A stretch of DNA of 25,962 bases from an uncultured Bacillota bacterium (lineage in GTDB: Bacteria > Bacillota_I > Bacilli_A > Erysipelotrichales > Erysipelotrichaceae). Of this stretch, positions 15,161 to 21,954 are shown piece by piece. Every line of letters begins with the position of its first letter. Within the stretch, counting starts at the first letter, position 1. The notes under the pieces were generated by a model that was not told the origin of the DNA, searched no databases, and saw only the letters and a program-made list of their open reading frames with translations. A program made the translations under genes and the position numbers. The stretch is taken from positions 1-25,962 of the forward strand of contig ONXX01000027.1 in NCBI GenBank assembly GCA_900321955.1, given 5' to 3'.

Positions 15161-15188
15161 TAAAAAAGAACCAGATTTCTGGTTCTTA
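15161..15188 (-). terminator. Intrinsic terminator of darA, overlapping its stop codon
   Basis: AAGAACCAG (15166-15174), loop ATTT, CTGGTTCTT (15179-15187), then TTTTTT on the minus strand. The darA TAA (15186-15188) is part of the stem. The azlC ATG follows only about 5 nt after the T-run. Confidence 0.85.
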
Positions 15189-15509
15189 CAGTTTTCTGAA
15201 ATCTTCAACATTCAATACGAAGATCGTGGCACCGCCAACTTCGACTTCGATCGGATAGGAGACCAAAGACGACATATCGGTGGAAATCGTTGTCGGAACA
15301 GCTTCTTTCCTTCTCTGTGATTCGTTGCCGATGATCTCGATCGCCTTTTCAACTTCCTTATCTTCGCAGCCAATGATCAGTGTAGTGTTTCCGGAAGAAA
15401 GGAAACCACCGGTCGTGGCCAGACGTGTGACGTGATAGGACGCTCTGTTCAAAGCAGAAATGCACGCTTTCGTGTCATCCGTTGAGATGATAGCCAGAAT
15501 AAGTTTCAT
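15186..15509 (-). CDS. darA: DarA/PstA PII-like cyclic-di-AMP receptor
   Basis: 107 residues, typical length. PII-like trimeric protein that binds c-di-AMP and relays it to as yet undefined partners. Family pattern: MKLILAIIS, then TRLATTGGFLSSGNTTLIIG (B-loop/T-loop region), and the C-terminal VEVGGATIFVLNVEDF, which is characteristic. GAGGAGG (15517-15523) lies 7 nt before the ATG. It diverges from ftsE and is followed by its own terminator and azlCD. Confidence 0.93.
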   Translation of the reverse strand: MKLILAIISTDDTKACISALNRASYHVTRLATTGGFLSSGNTTLIIGCEDKEVEKAIEIIGNESQRRKEAVPTTISTDMSSLVSYPIEVEVGGATIFVLNVEDFRKL

Positions 15510-15533
15510 AGTTCTGCCTCCTCTATTGATTTT

Positions 15534-15542
15534 ATTTTATCA
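15534..15542 (-). promoter_or_regulatory. Extended -10 promoter of darA
   Basis: TGATAAAAT on the minus strand is an extended -10 and places the start near 15527, giving an 18-nt leader with the GAGGAGG site. The -35 is weak, as allowed for extended -10 promoters. Confidence 0.5.
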
Positions 15543-15581
15543 TCAAATACTTCATTTAGGAAAAAAACACTTGCCGTGAGT

Positions 15582-15610
15582 TTGTGGGCGTTTCGTTATA
15601 GTGGTACAAT
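15582..15610 (+). promoter_or_regulatory. Promoter of ftsE, extended -10, predicting a leaderless mRNA
   Basis: -35 TTGTGG (15582-15587), 17-bp spacer, -10 TACAAT (15605-15610) preceded by TGG, an extended -10. Transcription should start at 15616-15618, immediately before the ATG at 15619. No ribosome binding site exists. A GTG at 15601 in the same frame lies inside this promoter and cannot be the start. Confidence 0.65.
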
Positions 15611-15618
15611 ATTTGAGT

Positions 15619-16512
15619 ATGATAGAATTCAAGAACGTTTCAAAGACATATAAAAACGGCACACACGCCTTGCAGAATGTAAATCTGAAAGTGGAAGACG
15701 GCGAGTTTGTCTACATCATGGGACCGACCGGTTCGGGCAAATCGACGCTGATCAAACTGCTGGACGGCGAAGAAGTGCCCAGCAGCGGAAACGTCATCGT
15801 CAACAACGTCAACGTCGGCCGCTTAAGAAAATCAAAAGTCTATCTTTATCGCCGCAAGATCGGCGTGGTCTTTCAGGATTATCGTCTCTTGCCGGAAAAG
15901 ACGGTTTTTGAGAATGTGGCCTATGCCCTGGAAGTTCTGGATCTGCCTAACGACAAGATCCGCAAGCGCACCAGAGAAGTGCTCAAACTTGTTGACCTGG
16001 CTGACAAGGCCAATGTCAAGCCGCGTGAGCTTTCCGGTGGCCAGCAGCAGCGTGTGGCGATTGCCCGAGCGATTGCCAAGCGTCCGGCCATTCTGATCGC
16101 CGACGAGCCGACCGGCAACCTAGACCCGGCAATGACCGATGAAATGATCACTCTTTTAGAGAAGATCAACAAAGAAGAAAAGACGACGCTTTTAGTCGTC
16201 ACTCATAACGATGTGATGGTTGAATTCCATCCGAAACGCACGATCCGCATTCAGTCCGGCCACGTGGTCGATGACGGCATGCGGGCTGCTGCCTATGCTT
16301 CCAAGATGAAGGCCACCGATAAGCCAAACCGCGGCGAAACGATGACCAAGGAAGAACGCATCCAGGCTTTGAGGGAAGCGGAAGAAGCGGACAAGGATTA
16401 TGTCCACAAGCCGCATGTCCTCTCGGAGAGCGATGCCCAGGAAGCGAAGTTCAATGAGATCACCATGCAGCTGGATGCGATCAAGGAGATCTCGGAAGGA
16501 GGAGAGGAATAA
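15619..16512 (+). CDS. ftsE: FtsE, cell-division ABC ATPase, with C-terminal extension
   Basis: 297 residues from the ATG at 15619 ([14 protein letters not shown]). ATPase of the FtsEX complex, which drives septal peptidoglycan hydrolase activation. Walker [10 protein letters not shown] (35-43), Q-loop VFQDYRLLP, signature LSGGQQQR, Walker [14 protein letters not shown]-loop VVTHN. The usual FtsE is about 228 residues; here a charged tail of roughly 65 residues follows ([19 protein letters not shown]...). The stop overlaps the ftsX ATG by one base (TAATG), and GGAGGAGAGG just before serves ftsX. Confidence 0.95.
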   Translation: MIEFKNVSKTYKNGTHALQNVNLKVEDGEFVYIMGPTGSGKSTLIKLLDGEEVPSSGNVIVNNVNVGRLRKSKVYLYRRKIGVVFQDYRLLPEKTVFENVAYALEVLDLPNDKIRKRTREVLKLVDLADKANVKPRELSGGQQQRVAIARAIAKRPAILIADEPTGNLDPAMTDEMITLLEKINKEEKTTLLVVTHNDVMVEFHPKRTIRIQSGHVVDDGMRAAAYASKMKATDKPNRGETMTKEERIQALREAEEADKDYVHKPHVLSESDAQEAKFNEITMQLDAIKEISEGGEE

Positions 16513-17345
16513 TGGTCTTTTTCCGCCGTTTCTTCCGTCATCTCAGAGAAGGCTTTATCGGCGTCAAACGCCATTTCGGTATGGCTTTTTCAGCTGCTTC
16601 AGCTGTCACCATTACCCTGCTGCTGGTAGGCGCTTTTGGCGTCTTTGCGGTCAATATGGCTTATCTGACCCAAGAGATCGAACAGTCGATCTCCTTATCG
16701 GCTTTAATTGATTATTCCGTGACTGATCCTTCACGGATCACCAATATGAAAAACGAGATCGAAAACATGGAAGCGGTAGACCATGTCGTTTATCGCACCA
16801 AAGATGAAGAATTCGATTATTACAATAAGGAATATCCCGATCTGGCGGAATTTTCCGAAAACTATCGGGCTGACAATCCCTTCCATGATGCTTTCTTAAT
16901 TTATGTCAAGGATGGCATGGATATGGAAAAGGTCAAGAACGATGTCGCAGCGATGAGCGGCATTTCTTCGGTGGAAGATGGCGGCAACAACACCTATACG
17001 CTGATCCACATCCTGCATATGATCCGAAATGTCGGCGGCATTCTGATACTCGCACTGGTTGCCTTGGCTGTCTATCTGATCTACAACACGATCAAGATCA
17101 CCATTGCGACCAGAAAAGACGAGATCTGGATCATGCGTAATGTCGGTGCCAAGAACAGCTATATCCGTGCGCCTTTCCTGGTGGAGGGTGTCATCATTGC
17201 CATCATCGGCTCGATCTTACCGATCGGTTTGATCATTTACGGTTACTATGAGCTCTATAAGATGACCGGCGGTGTTTTGGCCGGTGTCATCACATTGATC
17301 CCGGTCATGCTCTCTGTCTGCAAGTATCTGAGGTTGACCAGATAA
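16512..17345 (+). CDS. ftsX: FtsX, cell-division ABC permease
   Basis: 277 residues. One N-terminal helix (about 23-48), an extracellular domain (50-165) that contacts the wall hydrolase, then helices at about 174-195 (GGILILALVALAVYLIYNT), 222-246 and 253-270. The cytoplasmic TRKDEIWIMRNVGAKNSYIR is the conserved FtsX coupling segment. FtsX carries the ATP-driven movement of FtsE across the membrane. It is coupled by one-base overlaps to ftsE and to the M23 hydrolase gene. Confidence 0.94.
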   Translation: MVFFRRFFRHLREGFIGVKRHFGMAFSAASAVTITLLLVGAFGVFAVNMAYLTQEIEQSISLSALIDYSVTDPSRITNMKNEIENMEAVDHVVYRTKDEEFDYYNKEYPDLAEFSENYRADNPFHDAFLIYVKDGMDMEKVKNDVAAMSGISSVEDGGNNTYTLIHILHMIRNVGGILILALVALAVYLIYNTIKITIATRKDEIWIMRNVGAKNSYIRAPFLVEGVIIAIIGSILPIGLIIYGYYELYKMTGGVLAGVITLIPVMLSVCKYLRLTR

Positions 17346-18730
17346 TGCTGAAGAAACTTTTAAGTATCATCCTTGTCGTCTTCATGGTCTTACCGTTAAG
17401 CTGTAAGACGACTTTTATTTATGCCGAAGAAGAAGGCGGCGAGTATTACGAGGAAGAAGAGACCTACACCGAAGAGGAAGAAGAGGAAGAAAAGAGCGAC
17501 TACGATAAATGTGTCCAGGATCAGGATAAGGCTGCCTGCCGGGCAATCGCCAAGAATGCCCAGAGTTCCTTGAAGGACATTGAGGATCAGATCGCCAATG
17601 CCAAAGAAAACAGGGAAGCGGCTGCCGCTTTGGCCAACGAGTATGCCGCAAAAGCGCAGACGTATCAGGGCGAGATCGATTCTTTGAAGATTCAGATCGA
17701 AGACCTCAAGACAAGGATTGAAGAGCTGACCACCCAGATCGCCGAAAATGAGAAAAAGGTGGAAGAGCTCAATACCCGCGTCAAGAATCGAATGATCGAA
17801 TCGCAGAAGACCATGCATTTCAACGGCTATCTGGAATTCATACTGGGTTCCAAATCCTTTACCGATATGCTTCGAAGAGTCTATGGTGTGGAAGCCATCG
17901 TCTCCAAAGATAAATCCGATCGTGAAACGCTGTTGAGTGTCATCGAACAACTGACCAAAGACAAGGCGGAACTCGATGCGGCGCAGAAGGAACTCAACGC
18001 CAGCTACGAAGAGATCGTTGCCAAGCAGGCGGAACTGATCGCCATGCAGGAATTCTACGAAGAAGAAGCGGTCCGCATCGGTGAAGAACTCGATGAGATG
18101 ACCGAGGCAAGAGACAACATCTATAACACCTTTGATGATTTAAGAGAAGCCCTCAAGGCGACCGGCGTGACGGTGTCCGACGGTTTTGTCCCGGCGGTCC
18201 ACAATTCCTGGATCTCTTCGACGGTCTGGAATTATGATAATGACTTTTTGGGCGGCGCATGGCACCTCGGTGTCGACTATGCGGCTTCCAGAGGCAGAGA
18301 GATCCATGCCCCGGCCGGCGGCGTGGTCATCCGTGCGGATGACGGCTGCAGCGATCCGGGCTATCTGGGATCTTCCTGCGGTGCCTGGATTTCAGGCGGC
18401 GGCAATCAGGTCTATATGATGTGCGAAGTCGATGGAAGCATCTACGGCTTCATCTTCTTCCATCTGAATACCGTCTATGTCTCTTATGGTGATTACCTCT
18501 TGCAGGATGATGTGATCGGTCTGGTCGGTTCTTCCGGCTCATCAACCGGTCCGCACTGTCATATCGAAATGTACTATCTGGGCGAAGGAGAACTGCTCGA
18601 TTATCTGTCCATGGGATGGAATGCGACGTTCTCGGTCGGCCGAGGCCGTACGGCTTACAATAACCGCTGTGAGATCGGTACTCCGGCACCATGTATCCTG
18701 AATCCGGAATACTATCTGCCGGCAAACTGA
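17345..18730 (+). CDS. PcsB/CwlO/EnvC-like murein hydrolase with M23 domain
   Basis: 461 residues. A signal peptide (1-27, ending TFIYA) is followed by a strikingly acidic stretch (28-52, about two-thirds Glu), then a long coiled coil (about 70-270; the FtsX-interacting part in PcsB-type proteins), then an M23/LytM domain (300-415). Zinc and catalytic residues are H307 and D311 (HLGVD), H373, and H404/H406 (GPHCHIE), so the peptidase looks active, unlike degenerate EnvC. A Cys-rich insertion (C335, C345) could form a disulfide. Placement directly after ftsEX (one-base overlap) indicates it is the hydrolase activated by FtsEX outside the membrane. Confidence 0.9.
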   Translation: MLKKLLSIILVVFMVLPLSCKTTFIYAEEEGGEYYEEEETYTEEEEEEEKSDYDKCVQDQDKAACRAIAKNAQSSLKDIEDQIANAKENREAAAALANEYAAKAQTYQGEIDSLKIQIEDLKTRIEELTTQIAENEKKVEELNTRVKNRMIESQKTMHFNGYLEFILGSKSFTDMLRRVYGVEAIVSKDKSDRETLLSVIEQLTKDKAELDAAQKELNASYEEIVAKQAELIAMQEFYEEEAVRIGEELDEMTEARDNIYNTFDDLREALKATGVTVSDGFVPAVHNSWISSTVWNYDNDFLGGAWHLGVDYAASRGREIHAPAGGVVIRADDGCSDPGYLGSSCGAWISGGGNQVYMMCEVDGSIYGFIFFHLNTVYVSYGDYLLQDDVIGLVGSSGSSTGPHCHIEMYYLGEGELLDYLSMGWNATFSVGRGRTAYNNRCEIGTPAPCILNPEYYLPAN

Positions 18731-18736
18731 TAAAAA

Positions 18737-20183
18737 ATGGAAAACGAAGAAAACAAAGTTGTCTTCGATCTGAAGAGGGTGCCTCTTCAATCGGAAAGAG
18801 AAGAGATACGAAACCGGCGCAGAAAGACCTTTCTGATCGTTTTGCTGTGCCTGTTTTGCCTGATACTGGGCATCCTTTTGGGACACATCTTTCTTCCAAG
18901 GGAGCGGGTGATCGGCACGGGTTCCTCTTCTGTTGAGGAGATCAAGCAGATCATGGGCAAGTACTGGCTCTATGGGGATCAGTACGATGACCTTAGCGGC
19001 GAACTGGAAGACAAGGCTTTGTATGGCATGACGGCTTTTGACTTTGATCCTTATACTTCCTATATGTCGGCAGAAGAGATGAACAGCTTCTCCGACAGCA
19101 TCAACCTGACCTATGTGGGCATCGGCGTGGAGTATTCCTATGTCAACGATGCCGCTATGATCATGAAGGTATTCAAGTATTCCCCGGCAGAAAAGGCCGG
19201 CTTGCAGGCGGGAGATCGCATCATACAGATCGATTCGACGCCGGTCGAAGGTCTGGATACGATGGCCATTCGTGAACTGGTTCTGGGCGAAGAGGGAACG
19301 ATCGTCACTTTGAAGATCGAAAGAGAGAATAAAACGCTCGATGTCGAAGTGGTAAGAGGTGTGGTTGATTCCACTGTCTATGCCTATACGGAAGATGACT
19401 ACATCATCATGGAACTCAACAGTTTTGGCGAGACCACGGCGATCGAAGCGGCAAAGTATCTGGATGCCTACAAGGATTATGAGAAGATCATCATTGATCT
19501 GCGCGATGACAGCGGCGGCTATCAGTCCTCTGTCCGCGACATCTGCGGTCTGTTTATGGGACCGGATCAGGTCTACCTTCGTCAGAAGGGCAGCAATGGT
19601 GTGGAGATGGTCGACAAGACGCCGTCTTCTTCCAGGAAATACGACAATCTGAAAAAGATCATCGTTCTGGCCGGCAGAGATACGGCTTCGGCAGCCGAAG
19701 TGCTGACGATCGCCTTAAGGGAAAAATGCGATGCCCTGGTGGTGGGAGAGACGACCTATGGAAAGGGCGTCATCCAGACCAACCGCGTCTTGCGCAACGG
19801 CGGTGTCTTAAAGATCACGACCTACTACTGGTATTCGCCGGACGGCAATTCGATCGACAAGGTCGGCATCGTTCCGGATGAAGAAGTGAAGATGCCGGAC
19901 ATCTATTATGAACTGTATTCGGATATGGAAGATGGCGAAGAGTATGCCTTTGATTCCGTTTCCGATAAGACGGCTTTATGCCAGAAAGCGCTGCGTTTCC
20001 TGGGCTATGATGTCGAAAGAGATGACGGCTACTTCGATCGTTCCTTTGGCGAGGCACTGATCGAATACAAAGGCGAACACGGCCTACGGCAGCATCATTG
20101 CCGAGACCAGGTATCAGCTCTCCAACGACCGAAGCAAAGATACCGTTCTTAACAGGGCGATCGAGATCATGAAAGAAGACTAA
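18737..20183 (+). pseudogene. CtpA-type S41 C-terminal processing protease, frameshifted near its 3' end
   Basis: The zero frame gives 471 residues ending at 20152. An N-terminal membrane anchor (31-51) is followed by PDZ domain (about 125-205; YSPAEKAGLQAGDRI) and S41 peptidase with the Ser/Lys dyad S318 (TASAAEV) and K343 (TYGKGVIQT). A C-terminal peptidoglycan-binding repeat starts at DKTALCQKALRFLGY. At 20081-20090 the sequence continues in the +1 frame as YGSIIAETRYQLSNDRSKDT and on to AIEIMKED, ending at TAA 20181-20183, the expected CtpA tail. The zero frame instead adds 20-odd unrelated residues. The peptidase itself is intact, so it may still work. No ribosome binding site; the ATG is 6 nt after the previous stop, which suggests reinitiation. 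Confidence 0.85.
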
Positions 20184-20201
20184 AACGGGTTCTCTTAAAT
20201 T

Positions 20202-20260
20202 AAACGTGGGTAAACGTGGTTTAAGATCCAGAACGCTTTGATCTAATAAATGAAACGTGG
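20202..20260 (+). repeat. Three copies of AAACGTGG between ctpA and the IS element
   Basis: AAACGTGG at 20202-20209, 20212-20219 and 20253-20260. The first two are adjacent as 10-bp units (TAAACGTGGG, TAAACGTGGT). No gene or terminator is seen in 20184-20285. Function unknown. Confidence 0.5.
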
Positions 20261-20285
20261 TTGGTAAATCCCAGGCGTTATGTCG

Positions 20286-20308
20286 TGAACCCCATTATTT
20301 GGACAAAT
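20286..20308. repeat. IS right inverted repeat (transposase 3' side)
   Basis: TGAACCCCATTATTTGGACA and three further bases, matching the inverse of 21803-21825 at 20 of 23 positions. Confidence 0.85.
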
Positions 20309-20318
20309 AATAATTAAG

Positions 20319-21176
20319 TTAACTCAATGATAAGGCCTGCTTCCTTGCTTCACAAGGGGTAAGGCCTTTTAATTTTACTTTGATGCGTTTTGTGTTGTAG
20401 TACTCTATGTATTCTTCGATAGCTTCCTTAAGCTGATCCAGTGTATTGAATTCATATTCATGGCCGTAGAACATCTCATTCTTAAGCTTGCCGAAGAAGT
20501 TCTCGATCGGAGCGTTATCTAAGCAGTTTCCCTTTCTTGACATCGATTGAATGATCCCTTTGTCCTTTAAGGCTTTATGCCATGGCTGCATCTGGTATTG
20601 CCAGCCCTGATCGGAATGGAAGATAAGGCCACTCAGATCTTCAAACTTACTGAAAGCCCTGTCCAGCAGTCTTTTCTGCTGGCAGAAATCAGGAGAAACA
20701 GAGACATCATAGGCGATGATCTCGTCATTGTACATGTCTAAGATCGGTGAGAGATACAGTTTGCCGGCAGCGATATGGAACTCCGATACATCCGTTGACC
20801 ACTTTTCATTGGGTTTTGATGTATTGAAGTCTCTGACATACCTGGTCTTATGGTTTTCTTCATCCACTTCTTTGTGTATGAGAAGATTCTTTACTGTGCC
20901 ATTCATATCGCCCTTGTAGGACTTATACCTGGCTTTAGGCGTTATGCCGAATAAGCCGATCTGCTTCATGATGCGTTTGATCTTCTTGTGGTTTACTGTA
21001 TAGCCTCTGTTTCTTAACTCCAGATCGATCCTGCGGTAGCCGTATCTTCCCTTATTCTCATTGAAGATATCGCTGATAAGCTGCTTAAGCTGCGCATCCT
21101 TATCTTCATCCATATGGGAATATACATAATAATAGGTGGACCGCTTAAGACCGGAGATCCTAAGCAGCAGCGCCAA
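20319..21176 (-). CDS. IS3-family transposase OrfB (DDE catalytic part)
   Basis: 285 residues as annotated from a TTG, but the frame is open upstream through EKVTAVSELRQDYP and joins orfA by a -1 frameshift, so the natural product is OrfAB. HTH_21-like block RYGYRRIDLELRNRGY, then the rve integrase core with D129 (STDVSEF), D189 (FHSDQGWQY) and E225 (APIENFFGKLK). The D-E spacing of 35 residues is canonical. The C-terminal YNTKRIKVKLKGLTPCEAR is typical of the IS150 group. Confidence 0.92.
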   Translation of the reverse strand: MALLLRISGLKRSTYYYVYSHMDEDKDAQLKQLISDIFNENKGRYGYRRIDLELRNRGYTVNHKKIKRIMKQIGLFGITPKARYKSYKGDMNGTVKNLLIHKEVDEENHKTRYVRDFNTSKPNEKWSTDVSEFHIAAGKLYLSPILDMYNDEIIAYDVSVSPDFCQQKRLLDRAFSKFEDLSGLIFHSDQGWQYQMQPWHKALKDKGIIQSMSRKGNCLDNAPIENFFGKLKNEMFYGHEYEFNTLDQLKEAIEEYIEYYNTKRIKVKLKGLTPCEARKQALSLS

Positions 21177-21208
21177 GGGATAGTCTTGCCTTAGTTCAGA
21201 TACTGCCG

Positions 21209-21739
21209 TTACTTTTTCTTTGATTCGCGCTTTTTCCTTTCCTGAACTAAGGCATTCAATTTTTTTAGGTAGGCTACCTCCGCTTCCAGTTCTCTGTTCT
21301 TCTTTTCCAGAAGCTTTATCCTGGCTTTATCAGTACCATCATCTTTTATTTCATCAAATGATTGAGCTGTATCATCGTTTTCTATCTTCATCTTAGGCGG
21401 CCGTCCTTTCTTCTTATCGATAAGACCATTATAACCGTCTTTCTCATAGCGCTTGAGCCAGGATCTGATCATGGATGGATGGATATTGTTGGCGATTGCC
21501 AAAGACCCCTTGGATTCTCCGTTTCGACACCGGTTGATGATCTCCATTTTGAATTCCTGAGAATACTTCCGGTATGGCTTCCTGATCAAAGCAGCTTCTC
21601 CATAGACACCGTATTTGCGTATCAGCCGTTCAATAATCGAAACATCGACATTGTACATCCTGGCCAGCTTGGCTTGTGAAACACCTACTTCCTTGTTTAA
21701 TCTGATGATCTCCCGTTTGTCGTCATCACTCAATTTCAT
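21209..21739 (-). CDS. IS3-family transposase OrfA (DNA-binding part)
   Basis: 176 residues with two helix-turn-helix units (VSQAKLARMYNVDVSIIERL; KGSLAIANNIHPSMIRSWLK), then a leucine-zipper-like helix (KARIKLLEKKNRELEAEVAY) used for oligomerisation. The A-rich end (AAAG AAAAAG TAA on the minus strand, 21209-21220) is the probable -1 slip region into orfB, although it has five rather than six A before the G. AGGAGGG lies 9 nt before the ATG. Confidence 0.9.
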   Translation of the reverse strand: MKLSDDDKREIIRLNKEVGVSQAKLARMYNVDVSIIERLIRKYGVYGEAALIRKPYRKYSQEFKMEIINRCRNGESKGSLAIANNIHPSMIRSWLKRYEKDGYNGLIDKKKGRPPKMKIENDDTAQSFDEIKDDGTDKARIKLLEKKNRELEAEVAYLKKLNALVQERKKRESKKK

Positions 21740-21766
21740 ATAAAAGAACCCTCCTGTCTGGCGCGA

Positions 21767-21800
21767 ATTCTGGATACCAGGGTACCCTGGTATCCAGAAT
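21767..21800. repeat. Perfect 34-bp palindrome upstream of orfA
   Basis: Two 17-bp arms (21767-21783 and 21784-21800, starting ATTCTGGATACC) pair with no spacer and no mismatch. In RNA it would form a long hairpin in the transposase leader, between the IS end and the AGGAGGG site. Likely a device against read-through expression of transposase, which is inference from other IS elements. Confidence 0.85.
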
Positions 21801-21802
21801 CA

Positions 21803-21825
21803 ATGTGTCCAAACAATTGGGTTCA
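21803..21825. repeat. IS left inverted repeat (orfA side)
   Basis: On the minus strand it reads TGAACCCAATTGTTTGGACA and three further bases. See the partner at 20286-20308. Confidence 0.85.
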
Positions 21826-21849
21826 GTTCAAAACCGGGAGGCTTTGATC

Positions 21850-21912
21850 ATGACAAAACTGAATAGCTCTGGCTTTTTTTATGCCTTTTTTATCTTGCAA
21901 AGCAAGCATTGA
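21850..21912 (+). CDS. Possible 20-residue small protein
   Basis: ATG at 21850 with GGGAGG (21836-21841) 8 nt upstream encodes MTKLNSSGFFYAFFILQSKH and stops at the base before the terminator stem. The good ribosome binding site and following terminator support translation, but the length is too short for coding statistics. It begins 25 bp outside the IS, so the IS may have separated it from its promoter. It could be a remnant or a leader peptide. Confidence 0.25.
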   Translation: MTKLNSSGFFYAFFILQSKH

Positions 21913-21944
21913 AAAAGAAGATCGTGTGATCTTCTTTTCTTGTT
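21913..21944. terminator. Bidirectional intrinsic terminator
   Basis: An 11-bp stem (21913-21923 with 21928-21938; core AAGAAGATC/GATCTTCTT), loop GTGT. T-rich on both sides (TTTTCTTG on plus, TTTTTC on minus). It ends the S9 peptidase gene on the minus strand. Confidence 0.85.
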
Positions 21945-21954
21945 TGGATAATGC

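Larger units (their letters stand above)
20286..21825 (-). mobile_element. IS3-family (IS150 group) insertion sequence, 1540 bp
   Basis: Bounded by 23-bp imperfect inverted repeats starting TGAACCC (20286-20308 and 21803-21825, 20 of 23 matches), with the TG...CA ends typical of the family. It holds orfA and orfB on the minus strand in adjoining frames. Both open frames and the DDE triad are intact, so it is probably competent. No matching 3-4 bp target duplication is seen at the ends (TCG left, GTT right). A perfect 34-bp palindrome lies between the outer repeat and orfA. Confidence 0.9.

Noticed and set aside
15601..15618. GTG start for ftsE, adding VQYLS before the ATG
   Set aside because: It falls inside the extended -10 promoter, has no ribosome binding site, and other FtsE proteins begin at MIEF.
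17345..18730. Degenerate (inactive) EnvC-type activator
   Set aside because: The M23 residues H307, D311, H404 and H406 are all present, so an active peptidase is more likely.
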